From Heterodera schachtii (taxonomy: Eukaryota; Nematoda; Chromadorea; Rhabditida; Heteroderidae): DNA of 64,000 nucleotides. This document shows, piece after piece, positions 46,150-55,691 of this stretch. The DNA lies in NCBI GenBank assembly GCA_023374025.1, contig SIJG01000102.1, positions 326,847-390,846 on the forward strand. The letters run 5' to 3'. The position numbers and the translations under genes are program-made. How positions within the stretch are numbered: the stretch's first letter is position 1; each line of letters opens with the position of its first letter. A model generated the notes under the pieces. It was given only the letters and a program-made list of their open reading frames with translations, was not told the origin of the DNA and did not search any database.

Positions 46150-46689
46150 TAGTGCTGGCCGGGTCCGGGTACCCGACCGGGTCCTACCCGGATACCCGGC
46201 TTTTTGAATACCCGGAACCGGACTCGGTTTTTTGAAAATCCAATACCCCCGATAGGTTCGGGTACCAAAAATACACTGGTAAGAATGGGCGTCTGGGTCA
46301 ATTTACCAATGTTGAAGTAAAGAAAAATTTAAAAAGAATAATTTAATATTATTGAAAGATGTAACAGTTCATCGCTTCTGTGGCCTATTGGTTAGTCTTT
46401 TGGATTCATTTCCTTCTTTGCTCAGGTTCAATTCCTTATCATATCACTTTTGTTTTGACAATTTTTCGATTTTTGTTGATTGAAAACTGCCATCGCCAGA
46501 CCCACTTAAAAAATAATTAGAAACCTTTTCGTGATATTTTAATTCTTTTTGAGAAATTATGAAATTTTTAATAACCGGTTTTACCGGGTACCCGACCTAC
46601 CCGGTTTAAAGACTAATACCCGACCCGGTACCCGGCTTTCAATACCCGGGCCCGGTTTTTGCCCAAATACCCGGACCCGGCCAGCCCTA
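46150..46689. mobile_element. hAT-type element with CCCGGGTACCCGG subterminal arrays
   Basis: Ends TAGTGCTGGCCGGGTCCGGG and (complement) TAGGGCTGGCCGGGTCCGGG. The 8-base flanks GTTTAAAC and GCTTAAGC match at six positions, consistent with a decayed duplication. Both ends are packed with TACCCGG/CCGGGTA units. A tRNA-derived segment (46376-46440) lies inside. Confidence 0.8.
46376..46440 (+). repeat. tRNA-derived (SINE-like) segment inside a hAT-type element
   Basis: A-box-like GTGGCCTATTGGTTAGTC, then TTGGATTCATTTCC, then B box CAGGTTCAATTCC at tRNA-like spacing. No clear cloverleaf closing stem, so it is not called as a tRNA gene. Confidence 0.55.
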
Positions 46690-46699
46690 GCTTAAGCTT

Positions 46700-47841
46700 G
46701 CCGGATTAACTTCCCCACCCCTAGATCGATCAGTCTCATTGCGAATCTATCGAATGGTACCATATTTGTCGGAGTTCGTCCACGGGAAAAAACACCGTAT
46801 AAGTCAAGAGAATCGAATATTTATTCAGTCAATCAAAAATTAGTTTGAAGTAAGGGATTGGAATACATTGCATTTTAACGACCACAAGTACATACGAAAG
46901 ACATTTAAAAAATGCATACAATGTCTGGCAATACTGTACATAGATTTTTGCTTTTCAAATCATTTTCAAGCAACAATTTTAAGAACAATGAAGAATCAAA
47001 CAATTAAACATTCATTTTCGTTTTTTCAATTATAAACTAAAAGCAGGGCTCGGATCTGTCCTTATTTATAAGATTTGTCCTTATTTGGAGGGTCCAAATC
47101 TTACAAAATAAAATAAATGAAACAATTAAATCTCACACGTTCTAAACACATCTGTCGATATAAATATAAAAATATTTAAAAACAAGAATTAATTATTTCA
47201 TTAAAAATAAAAATTTAAAATATAAACCTTAACAAAAAAATGAACAACAAAAGCAATTAAATATGAAAAATAACTGCGACATTTGAATTTTACTTAAATT
47301 AATAAAGCTAAAAATAGCACAATAACCTTATTTTATTTTGCGTCATTTGAAAAAAAAAAGATAATAATTTAGATTAATAGAAAAAGACATTTTAAAAAAT
47401 AGTTAAAAATTTAAATAAAAAAAATAAAAAAATACATCGAATCAATAATTAACCATAATTTGAAAAATACCGAAGCGGTCGGACCAAAAATACATTCGAA
47501 GGCTGCGTGATTAATACTATAATTTAGTAAAAGAAAATAAAATATCAATTTTATTTTTTATTACTTTATCGAATAAAATTCTTACATATTGTTTGTGAAT
47601 AAAAAGATTAAATACTTTATTATTAAAACATTTTTAATTTATTTAATATAAATTGAAAAATAAAAACAGTAATATAATTCATTTTTGGTTTTGCATTATA
47701 CAACTAGAACTTCAATATACAATGGGGGTTAGCATATCTATTAACTATTTACATGAACTTTTAAAAATAATGATTTGATTCACTTCGTGATTGGCCGATG
47801 GAAAAAAGTACAAAAATTATGACTTTTCTATGCTTTTTTAT
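46700..47841. other. AT-rich intergenic DNA
   Basis: No gene supported. Poly-A/T rich with a short CTTATTTATAAGATTTGTCC duplication around 47060-47095. Confidence 0.5.
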
Positions 47842-48224
47842 CAATAAATTAGAGCTCGACCTGGACCTGGATCCAGGCCTGGATTTTTCCTGGATCCAGG
47901 TCCAGGTCCAGGTCATTTTTCGACAACCTGGATTTTTCCTGGACCTGGATTTTCCTGGATTTTTGTCCAGGAAATCCAGGTCCAGGTCAATTTGAAAATC
48001 CAGGTCCAGGTCCAGGTCCAGGCACAAAAAACCTGGATTTCCTGGATAATTTTTTTTTCGTTTTTTATGGCGAAATGTATTAAAATTGGTATAAAATGTG
48101 CCAAAATTTTCACTCCGCCCCCTAAAAATTCTTATCCTCTTAAAAAATTGGCTCAAAATCGAAAAAATTTGTCATTTTTTGAACAAACTCGTTAACAAAT
48201 CGCATTAAAAATTACAAAATTTTC

Positions 48225-48250
48225 CCGGCGGCGCCTATCGGCACCGCCGG
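48225..48250 (+). repeat. GC hairpin module
   Basis: CCGGCGGCGCC, TATC, GGCACCGCCGG, preceded by the conserved GTTAACAAATCGCATT context and followed by ACCCCCC. Confidence 0.88.
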
Positions 48251-48414
48251 ACCCCCCGTTCCTAAAAGTTTTTTGGAAGCTCGCTGCGAAAAAAAAGCAT
48301 TTTTAAAAGCAAAAAAAGTCGTCGCTTGGCTTTTAATTGCAAATATTTGGTAAATTTTTGGACAAAATTTGTAAATAATTCATATAGAAATTACAAAAAA
48401 TTTTCCAGCGGCGC

Positions 48415-48430
48415 CTATCGGCACCGCCGG
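48415..48430 (+). repeat. GC hairpin module, second copy in the element
   Basis: Left half CCAGCGGCGCC, TAT of the loop; the module continues to 48430 and beyond as CGGCACCGCCGG. One outer stem base is changed from G to A. Same orientation as the copy at 48225. Confidence 0.75.
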
Positions 48431-49054
48431 GCTCTCTTCCCTCACACATCCTAAAAATTTTTTGAAAAAATGTGCCGAAAAATTGTTAGAAATCTGGTTT
48501 TTTGATTCTGAATGCACTGAAATTTTCAAATTTGTTTTCCACAAAATTGTTTAAATCGGTTGACCTATAAACTTAAAAAAAATCAGAAAATTTTTTATCA
48601 AAAAATTCCAAGATTACATGTTGTAAAAATTTTCGAAAAACTTATTAATTCAAATAAAAAAAAATTAAAACCCCTTTCAAAATTTTTTGGACTTTTTTCC
48701 AAATGTTATGTTTTTTTGGAATGATTAATTTTATTATTTCAATTGACTGATTTTTTTTTTCAAGTTTATCAAAAAATGATAAATAGATTTAAAAACACAT
48801 TATTATTAAGAAATAGATATTTTTAGACATTCTCATGCAATTAATTGATTTTTTCAAAGATTTTTTTGCTTTTTAAAAGAAAATTCAAAAAATCCAGGTC
48901 CAGGCCTGGATCCAGGTCTCGAGGAGCCTGGATTTTTCCTGGACCTGGATTTTCCTGGATTTTTGTCCAGGAAATCCAGGTCCAGGTCCAACATGGAATC
49001 CAGGTCCAGGTCCAGGTCCAGGCTTTTTTCAAAATGTCGAGCTCTACAATAAAT

Positions 49055-49830
49055 CATTGTCAGTTTAATTTTTTTTTAAATATTTACTAAAAGTTTTAAT
49101 CCTATTTTAAAAAACGAATTCAATTATAGAAAAACCTAATAATAATCAGTTGGCATATTGAGTTAAAACAGTGAAAAATAATTCTCTGCAGATCTTATGA
49201 CTATCTGGCCCATTCATAGACCTAGGCCCAGCAAGTATTTTTTATTTGTTCCTGCCGTTTTTACATAGTAAATTATGAAATAAGTTAACTAAGAAGATGC
49301 TTTCAACCTTCAACCTTTTATTTAATGGTGTAAAATATATATTTATTTTTTAATTTTATTATAAAATAATTAATACGTTTCCCAAAAATAATTTGGATGT
49401 TATTTTTCAATTAAATAATACTTTATTTATTTTTTTATAAACCGATAACTATAACATTGTCTCACCAGACGTTCATATACCACCCTTATTTTGATAATTA
49501 AAAGTAAAAATTCATTATGCAATATAATGTACATTGCTGTTACAGACATGGGGTTTCCATTCTGATGGCAGATTTAAAAAGAGGGGAAATTGATTTGTTA
49601 TTTCAATCAATCATAAGTGAGTGGATTTAGATTTGAACAATCTTTCCAATCAGAGGCAAGACATTGAATTGGCGATTAATGGCATTTTGATTATTCAAAG
49701 ACATTTAAGCACACACAATAAATTTATGGTCGAATCGGTGAAAGAATGAGAAATAAATAAACAGTGTAAAATAAATAATATCTTTAAATTATTTGAGGTC
49801 AGAGGCGTCATTTAGGCATAATTTTCCGGC
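49055..49830. other. AT-rich DNA at the 3' side of the retroelement
   Basis: No gene and no copy of the sequence found beyond the opposite end of the retroelement, so I see no 3' LTR here. Confidence 0.5.
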
Positions 49831-51366
49831 CTATTCAAACCTTCCTTTCTTATGCGGCGGCTGCTGTTTGTGGTCATTTCTTGGCTTCGTCTCCGACCAA
49901 CGACTGTGACTTGGGCGGTACACCGGGAAATTTTTTCCTCCCGAATTCGAATTTGCGTTTTCCAGCCTTCCGAATTTAACCGGGACCACTACAGACCGCA
50001 TTTTCTCCACTTTTTCGGTATTCTGACCATCCGGTGCAAACGAATATGGCACTTTTTTTACCGGAACTTCCAGACCGAACACTTCTTTTAAATGCTTAAG
50101 TGTTGCAGTGACACCTGAGAATTTCAGTCGGCCCCGCTCATCCACATATCGCTTCTCCTCTTGATTTCCCCACATCGTGACTTCAATGATTGACCGAAAT
50201 CCCTTCATTAAGCAAAGGTCTTCTTTTGGCACCGTCTCCACCAGCATTTTCAGGAATTCTTCATGCTTTACAGCCTTTTGCCGATAAAATGGGGGCGGAA
50301 CGACCCAAATTTTTATGGCAAATTGTCCAAGGTGTATGAGCAGTTTTTTGACAGCCTTTTCACACCATGCCAATGGAGTGTCAATGTCCAAGTCGGAAGT
50401 GCCAACACATACAATCACTTCCTTCACTTCCCGTCCAAAGGCCGTCTTTCCCAATAAATCACTTAATCCAAGGCAGTTTTCAGCCAGGGTCATTTCCGCC
50501 TCACATCTCTTTCCAATTTCTTCGGCTGTTCTGTCCCCTGCGATGATGTGTGGAGTTCGGATCGTTCGGTGTAATCCGTGAATTTTTACGGCGCGGATAT
50601 TCTCGAATGCCTTTGCAATTTCGGTGCCCAATTTTTCCAGTGGCCCTGGTGGAATTTCAAAAATGATCGGCCTGAATTTCGATGCCTTCAGTTCTGGAAA
50701 AGCTTTGCTGCAGTTATTCAGCCATTTTTCCAGTGTTTCTTCAATTCCACGGATTTTTTTTTCCGGCTCTGAGACGAATCGAATCAGTGCCGTTGGGTCT
50801 CTGTCTTTTTTGGATGCCCATTCCCTTAATTGTCCATGGAGGACATCGGCGGCAAAGTGAAGACAGATGAGCTCGCTGAGCTTTGAAATTGGCAACCGAC
50901 GGAGAGGGTCATTGCCTGGCAATTCCTTAAAAATTTTGCCAAGCGTAATCCGGCAGCAATTGGCGTGTCCTTCTCCGTTGCATTCGGTCGACCATGAAAT
51001 GGCACTGTTTGGCGTCGGCTCTGAATTAAAAATTTTTTTTAAACTGATCAGATTAATCCGAATTTGATTGTTATGCTGGTCATTGATCACTAAATCAGAA
51101 AGTGGGTTTTCTAAGAGTTTTTTGCGCTGTTGTCGCGGTAAAAACACTTTGTCGGGGATTTCTTTTGGCACATGAGTTAAATGTTCCAATGGCACTTTCA
51201 TTGGTTCAACGTGTCTTTTATCGATTGGCACGACCCAGGCAGAAGTGGGAGAGATTTGTGTGATAATAAATGGTCCAAAATAACGCCATTCCAGTTTTTT
51301 GTGTTCACCCTGCGCTCGTGGCCGAAAAAACACCATAACTTTCTCTCCCAAAGCATACTTATTCAA
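49831..51366 (-). CDS. Integrase GPY/F module fused to an SGNH-hydrolase-like domain
   Basis: 511 residues. Residues 1-75 are the integrase C-terminal GPY/F module (GEKVMVFFRPRAQG, WRYFGPFIITQI). From about 120 to 430 lies an unrelated domain with spaced blocks typical of SGNH/GDSL hydrolases: IIAGDRTAEEIG (block I position, residues 275-286), VIVCVGTSDLDIDTP (block III position, around 322), WVVPPPFYRQK (block IV-like, around 357) and VDERGRLKFSGVTATLKHL (block V position, around 408). The nucleophile Ser is Arg and the block V His is not in place, so catalysis is doubtful. The tail is basic and Ser/Asn-rich (RPSHSRWSETKPRNDHKQQP). The domain assignment is inference from motif order. The call start is not a true start; the frame continues upstream into integrase past one TAA. 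Confidence 0.7.
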   Translation of the reverse strand: MNKYALGEKVMVFFRPRAQGEHKKLEWRYFGPFIITQISPTSAWVVPIDKRHVEPMKVPLEHLTHVPKEIPDKVFLPRQQRKKLLENPLSDLVINDQHNNQIRINLISLKKIFNSEPTPNSAISWSTECNGEGHANCCRITLGKIFKELPGNDPLRRLPISKLSELICLHFAADVLHGQLREWASKKDRDPTALIRFVSEPEKKIRGIEETLEKWLNNCSKAFPELKASKFRPIIFEIPPGPLEKLGTEIAKAFENIRAVKIHGLHRTIRTPHIIAGDRTAEEIGKRCEAEMTLAENCLGLSDLLGKTAFGREVKEVIVCVGTSDLDIDTPLAWCEKAVKKLLIHLGQFAIKIWVVPPPFYRQKAVKHEEFLKMLVETVPKEDLCLMKGFRSIIEVTMWGNQEEKRYVDERGRLKFSGVTATLKHLKEVFGLEVPVKKVPYSFAPDGQNTEKVEKMRSVVVPVKFGRLENANSNSGGKNFPVYRPSHSRWSETKPRNDHKQQPPHKKGRFE

Positions 51367-51390
51367 ATGTACGTGAGATTTTTCATTAAA

Positions 51391-52458
51391 TTAGGTTTTT
51401 TGCGACTCCCGAGCCTTAACCATATTTTGTTTTGCCTCATTTAGGATATTTTCAAAATTTTCTCGAAAATGCTGAAGATAGTCATCATGATCAACCAAAT
51501 AAACCGGATTTGGTCGTTTTGGTGCTGTGAAATTCGTCGGAAAGTTGGCTGTTCTCCCAAAAAAGAGAGTAAAAGGGGGAAACCCAGTGGACTCATTTGG
51601 AGTAATATTGTATGAAAAGACAATAAATGCAATTCGTGTGTCCCATTCCCAGGGCGATGTTATGCATTTTCTCATCATTTCAACAATTGATCTGTTTAAA
51701 CGTTCACACATTCCGTTACATGCGGGATCATAACCGGATGTTGTGGACCGAGCAATTAACATTTTTTCTGAAACTTCTTTTAAAGTTTCGTTCACGAATT
51801 CGGTACCCAAATCTGTGTGAATGCGTTCCGGGGCCCCAAATTTCAAGATCCATTTCTCAATGAGATTTTGTGCAACTGTTTCTGCTTTTTTGTCCGGAAT
51901 CGGGATTGCTTCTGCAAACCGAGTAAAATGGTCTATCATTGTTAATGTGTATTTATTTCCATTTCGGGTTGGCCCTAATTTCAAAATGTCCATGCACAAC
52001 AATTCATTTGGACGAGTTGTGACTGTAGGGTTTAAGCCTGGGTGATTCCGTGTTGGAATTCGGTTGTGCGCACAAACACGACAAGAACGAGTCCAATGCA
52101 TACAATCTCCGAGAAGATTAGGCCAAAAAAATCCAAGAGATTTTAAACGCCCATAAACTTTCTTTCCGCTCTGATGTGAGGCACAAATTCCAATGTGATG
52201 TTCTTTGAACAATTGTTTTCGGAATTGTTCTGGGACAAAAATTTCGGGCTCCCCTTTTCCATTTAATCGATAAAGCACTCCATCCATCAGCGTGAAATTT
52301 GCCAATGATTTGATCAATTTTTCTTTTAGTTTTGTGTCTTCTGGAATTTTTCTTTTCGAGAGAATTCCATAATGAAGACAATTCTGATTTTTCAGTGGCA
52401 CTAATCCATTCTTCAAGAGTTTACCGGGTGATAACCCGTGAAAGGGCATCCGCAACAT
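51391..52458 (-). CDS. Retroelement integrase core
   Basis: 355 residues. HHCC zinc-binding region: HHIGICASHQSGKKVYGRL, then CMHWTRSCRVCAHN. Catalytic core D,D-35-E: MDILKLG, then IHTDLGTEF, then NGMCERLN, with 35 residues between the second Asp and the Glu. It would insert the cDNA into the host genome. The frame ends ARESQKT with TAA, and the same register continues FNEKSHVH into the GPY/F module, so the stop interrupts an original single frame. Confidence 0.88.
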   Translation of the reverse strand: MLRMPFHGLSPGKLLKNGLVPLKNQNCLHYGILSKRKIPEDTKLKEKLIKSLANFTLMDGVLYRLNGKGEPEIFVPEQFRKQLFKEHHIGICASHQSGKKVYGRLKSLGFFWPNLLGDCMHWTRSCRVCAHNRIPTRNHPGLNPTVTTRPNELLCMDILKLGPTRNGNKYTLTMIDHFTRFAEAIPIPDKKAETVAQNLIEKWILKFGAPERIHTDLGTEFVNETLKEVSEKMLIARSTTSGYDPACNGMCERLNRSIVEMMRKCITSPWEWDTRIAFIVFSYNITPNESTGFPPFTLFFGRTANFPTNFTAPKRPNPVYLVDHDDYLQHFRENFENILNEAKQNMVKARESQKT

Positions 52459-52810
52459 AATTAAATTTTCCGGGGGAATAAATCATTCGAATGGTGCCCC
52501 CATTCCATAATCCACCGATCAACCCTTGCATTCCCTACTTCTCAGCATCGCTACAACGACGAGATGCATAACAAATTGGGCGCATTTTTCCGGAATTGTC
52601 TTTTTGACAAAGGACTGCGCCGAGTCCATTTGCACTCGCATCTGTATAAATGTGAAAACGAAAATCCAGGTTTTTCGCCGCCATTTCGAAATTCGGATAT
52701 TTTAGGACGACGTCTTCAACAATTAATCGTTTCAAGGTTTGAAATGCATTTTCAGCCGGTTCATTCCATCCTAATTTTTTTGTTCCTCTGATTTTTTCAT
52801 AAGTCGGGTC
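52420..52810 (-). pseudogene. Retroelement RNase H, internally deleted
   Basis: Starts GWNEPAENAFQTLKRLI and has YTDASANGLGAVLCQKD with the first catalytic Asp, then CYASRRCSDAEK. At once the sequence jumps to NARVDRWIMEWG and then, in another frame, YSPGKFNYVADALSRV. By comparison with the usual Ty3 RNase H, a few tens of residues are missing between SDAEK and NARVDRW. The deletion removes catalytic residues, so the enzyme is dead. Confidence 0.8.
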
Positions 52811-54075
52811 AGCGGTCCTGCAATTTTTGCAAAATCCTGAATAAATTTTCGGTGCCAATTCAGCATGCCAATGAATCTCTGTAGTTCCTTTAGGGTCCTT
52901 GGTCTTGGGAAATCCAAAATTGGTTGAAATTTTTCGGGATCTTTTTTAAGGCCTTCATTTGTGAGAATATGCCCTAAAAAAGGTACAGTTAATTGCGCAA
53001 ACTTGCACTTTTTTGCTTTGACTTTCAATCCATACTGTCTGATTCGTTCAAAAACTTGACTCAAATCTTGAATGTGTTCTTCGAATGTTGCACTTGCAAC
53101 CAAGATGTCATCGAGATAAACAAAAACGCTTTTGTTTATTAAACCTTCCAGTACTTTGTTCATTACTCTTTGAAACGTTGCGGGAGCGTTGCTTAGCCCA
53201 AATGGCATCACAACAAATTCAAACAAGCCGTTTTGGACAGCAAATGCTGTTTTTGGAATGTCTTCTTGGTGAACTCTGATTTGCCAGTAACCACTGATTA
53301 AGTCAAGGCATGAAAAAATTTTTCTCTCGCCAAGATACATTAACATTTCTTCAATGTTTGGAATTGGATAGCTGTCCTTTCGTGTGACCGAGTTTAATTT
53401 TCGGTAGTCCACACACATTCGCAGACTTCCATCTTTTTTGTTTACCAATACCACTGGAGCAGCCCAAGGACTATTTGACGGCCTTATGACCCCTTTACTC
53501 AAATAATCCTCCAACATTTCAGTAACTTTAGTACGAATTCCAAATGGAATTGGACGGGGGGAACATTTTATTGGGGATGCATCACCCGTGTCAATTTTAT
53601 GCTCGGCCAACTCAGTCTGGGTTAATTCCGCTTCACTCAAGACCAAAACATCACAAAACTGGGACCAAAATTTCTCAATTAATTCCTGTTCATTTTGTTT
53701 AAGCGGACCTACATCATTCTTCAAAACTGACAACAATTCAGAAAATTTTTCGGCGTTTCCGTTTTGTTTCATGTTTACTGTCAAAATTTTTGACCGAAAA
53801 ATACCATCAAATTCATTAGAAATGATTTCAGTTCCAGGTTTGAAAATGTTTTCAACCACTTCTGCCGTACAAATTTTATCACCACTCTCCAATATCAGTG
53901 TTTTAGAGGATTTGTTATGTACCAAAATTTGTAACAAACCTTTCTCTCCGGCCTCCGCGACTCCAGTCTCCACCACAATTTTGTCACTTTTGTCCGTCCG
54001 TCCAGCATTTTCTTTGTCTCCACTTTCGACCACGCCCAATTTCTCCAAAGCCAACTGCTCTTCCTCTCCGCTCAT
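52771..54075 (-). CDS. Retroelement reverse transcriptase
   Basis: 434 residues. RT fingers and palm: SPWAAPVVLVNKKDGSLRMC, DYRKLNSVTRKDSYPIP, CLDLISGYWQI, FVVMPFGLSNAPATFQRVMN and the catalytic YLDDILV. The connection region has FLGHILTNEGLKKDPEK and RFIGMLNWHRKFI. About 130 N-terminal residues precede RT. The frame ends early near 52771; the RNase H continues in another frame from about 52800, so there is a one-base slip in or near an A-rich run. Confidence 0.9.
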   Translation of the reverse strand: MSGEEEQLALEKLGVVESGDKENAGRTDKSDKIVVETGVAEAGEKGLLQILVHNKSSKTLILESGDKICTAEVVENIFKPGTEIISNEFDGIFRSKILTVNMKQNGNAEKFSELLSVLKNDVGPLKQNEQELIEKFWSQFCDVLVLSEAELTQTELAEHKIDTGDASPIKCSPRPIPFGIRTKVTEMLEDYLSKGVIRPSNSPWAAPVVLVNKKDGSLRMCVDYRKLNSVTRKDSYPIPNIEEMLMYLGERKIFSCLDLISGYWQIRVHQEDIPKTAFAVQNGLFEFVVMPFGLSNAPATFQRVMNKVLEGLINKSVFVYLDDILVASATFEEHIQDLSQVFERIRQYGLKVKAKKCKFAQLTVPFLGHILTNEGLKKDPEKFQPILDFPRPRTLKELQRFIGMLNWHRKFIQDFAKIAGPLTRLMKKSEEQKN

Positions 54076-55091
54076 TTTTTTAGCTGCTCCGTCGACTTTT
54101 CTTGGTCATCCTCGTCATAGTCAAGCAGTGACTCCGTATCCATTTTTTCCATAATTAGAAAATTTTCCTTTTCTAAACATTGAAAATTGTTTATATAAGC
54201 ACTAACAAAATGAGATGAGAAAGGCGGAATGTAGTGAGAATTGAGCACTTTAACTTCATGCATTTGACCGTATTTTTTATCAGTTTTTTGTGAGGGAAAA
54301 TTAAAAATTTCCCCGGATAATGTATTTCCAATGTAAAATCCAAGGTTGTGTAGAGCTGTAGTGCCCAAAATAAGGTCATAGGCAAATGCTTCACGTGTTA
54401 TGAGGCAAGGAATTCGATACTCAACCGATTTCATTTGTACCGGGACATTGATCACTCCAATTACATTAATTTTTGTGTCAGTGAACGATGAAGCTTCAAA
54501 TGGCAACTTGCTGTTTCCCGAATTTGGGTTAAACCCCCAGTCCAACAAATTCACACCTCTCTCCTTCGCCAAAGTGTGCAAGAAAATCGGATTAACAATC
54601 GCAGTTTCGGCACCGGAGTCGGTAAGTGCCTTTGATGTGACTCCAATCACGGACAAATGCAAAGTTAAGCATTCCGAAATTTGGGGAATGGCCGGGTTCT
54701 CAGCCGGGAATGCTTTTGTATGAAGGATCAGAGAATCGAAAAACTTTTCATGCTCCGATACTCCAAGACGGCCAATATTCACTTCTGTTGCTTCTTTTAC
54801 CTGTTTTTCTTCTTGTTTAAGAAAAATCGAGTTTGTGCTTCTCGGGTTAGCTCTTTCAGCAGTTTGCCTATTCGGTTGGACAGAATTTAATGGCGTGGCA
54901 TTAGAGCCTGAGAACTGATTCGTTTGATGGTTTCTCCAATTCTGATTTTGATTGTCTCGACCAAATTCATTCCTTCTATTCCCCCAAAAGTTTCCGGTAT
55001 TCGGCGGTCGATTTCGGTCAGGAGTCCACTCAGTTCTACTGTTCAAATTTGCTCTGCTCTGAAATGGTCTGGTTTGTTGTTCGTTTCTCAT
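54072..55091 (-). CDS. Retroelement nucleocapsid-like linker and protease
   Basis: 339 residues. The N-terminal 100 residues are Asn/Arg/Gln-rich (nucleocapsid-like, without CCHC). Then comes an aspartic protease with the active site LTDSGAETAIVN (DSG) and the later flap/ILG region LILGTTALHNLGF. It would cleave the polyproteins. It ends TGA overlapping the RT start ATG as ATGA (54072-54075). Confidence 0.8.
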   Translation of the reverse strand: MRNEQQTRPFQSRANLNSRTEWTPDRNRPPNTGNFWGNRRNEFGRDNQNQNWRNHQTNQFSGSNATPLNSVQPNRQTAERANPRSTNSIFLKQEEKQVKEATEVNIGRLGVSEHEKFFDSLILHTKAFPAENPAIPQISECLTLHLSVIGVTSKALTDSGAETAIVNPIFLHTLAKERGVNLLDWGFNPNSGNSKLPFEASSFTDTKINVIGVINVPVQMKSVEYRIPCLITREAFAYDLILGTTALHNLGFYIGNTLSGEIFNFPSQKTDKKYGQMHEVKVLNSHYIPPFSSHFVSAYINNFQCLEKENFLIMEKMDTESLLDYDEDDQEKSTEQLKK

Positions 55092-55115
55092 CCTAGACTC
55101 AATTCTCTCTTTGAC

Positions 55116-55691
55116 TTATTCGGGGTCTGCCAAATGTATGCGGTTTGCCAGCATCAAAATCTCATCAAATGTTTGCTCCGGTTTATTTTGGCACTCCAAA
55201 AATCTCGCTAGTTCCCCGTCGTTTATGTTCATAATGAAAAACTTTTTTGCGATTTCGTCAATTTGAGTTGCATTTAATCCCGAGTATGAGCATTTGACCA
55301 AACGATAGATTTTTTCACCAAAACTCATTAAATCCTCATTCATTGTTCTTTTGGCGAATTGAGTGAGCTCAGTAAAAGCTGAAGCCTCCCTGCAGTCAGT
55401 CTCTTTCAAAGTTGACATTATTTCCGTTTTTAGGATATTAAAGGGGGGAACGGGACCAAATTTTATAAGTGCCATGTTTAATGCCTTCAATGCTTTCCCC
55501 CGCAGTCTCGTTTTAAGGACATTAATTTGCTTGTCAGGTTCCCAGTCACTTAACAACGTTTCCACGGTTAAAAAGAAATCCTGAATCTTATCTCGCCCTT
55601 CGGTGCCTTCAATCGTCGGTATTTCTCTGAGAACACTTGCATACTGTGTTGCCAAAGTCATGCGGTACATTTGAAAAGCCAAATTATCCAT
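55116..55691 (-). CDS. Retroelement capsid-like gag frame
   Basis: 191 residues with a Ty3-gag-like pattern: DFFLTVETLLSDWEPDKQI, LRGKALKALN, FTELTQFAKRTMNEDLMSFG and DEILMLANRIHLADPE. It would form the capsid. It ends at TAA (55116-55118), and the protease frame continues in the same register (VKERIESRMRNE). The stop may therefore be a nonsense mutation or a read-through site. Confidence 0.75.
   Translation of the reverse strand: MDNLAFQMYRMTLATQYASVLREIPTIEGTEGRDKIQDFFLTVETLLSDWEPDKQINVLKTRLRGKALKALNMALIKFGPVPPFNILKTEIMSTLKETDCREASAFTELTQFAKRTMNEDLMSFGEKIYRLVKCSYSGLNATQIDEIAKKFFIMNINDGELARFLECQNKPEQTFDEILMLANRIHLADPE

Larger units (their letters stand above)
47850..49046. mobile_element. 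hAT-type element, 1.2 kb, CCAGGTCCAGGT subterminal arrays
   Basis: Ends TAGAGCTCGAC and its exact complement GTCGAGCTCTA are flanked by a perfect 8-bp duplication CAATAAAT (47842-47849 and 49047-49054). About 170 bp at the left end and 130 bp at the right end are arrays of CCAGGTCCAGGT and CCTGGATTTTTCCTGGA. Translated frames there (Asp/Leu and Trp/Thr repeats) are artefacts. Two GC hairpin modules lie inside. No transposase. Confidence 0.92.

Noticed and set aside
47761..49090. Asp/Leu and Trp/Thr repeat frames
   Set aside because: They are translations of CCAGGT arrays at the ends of the element 47850-49046.
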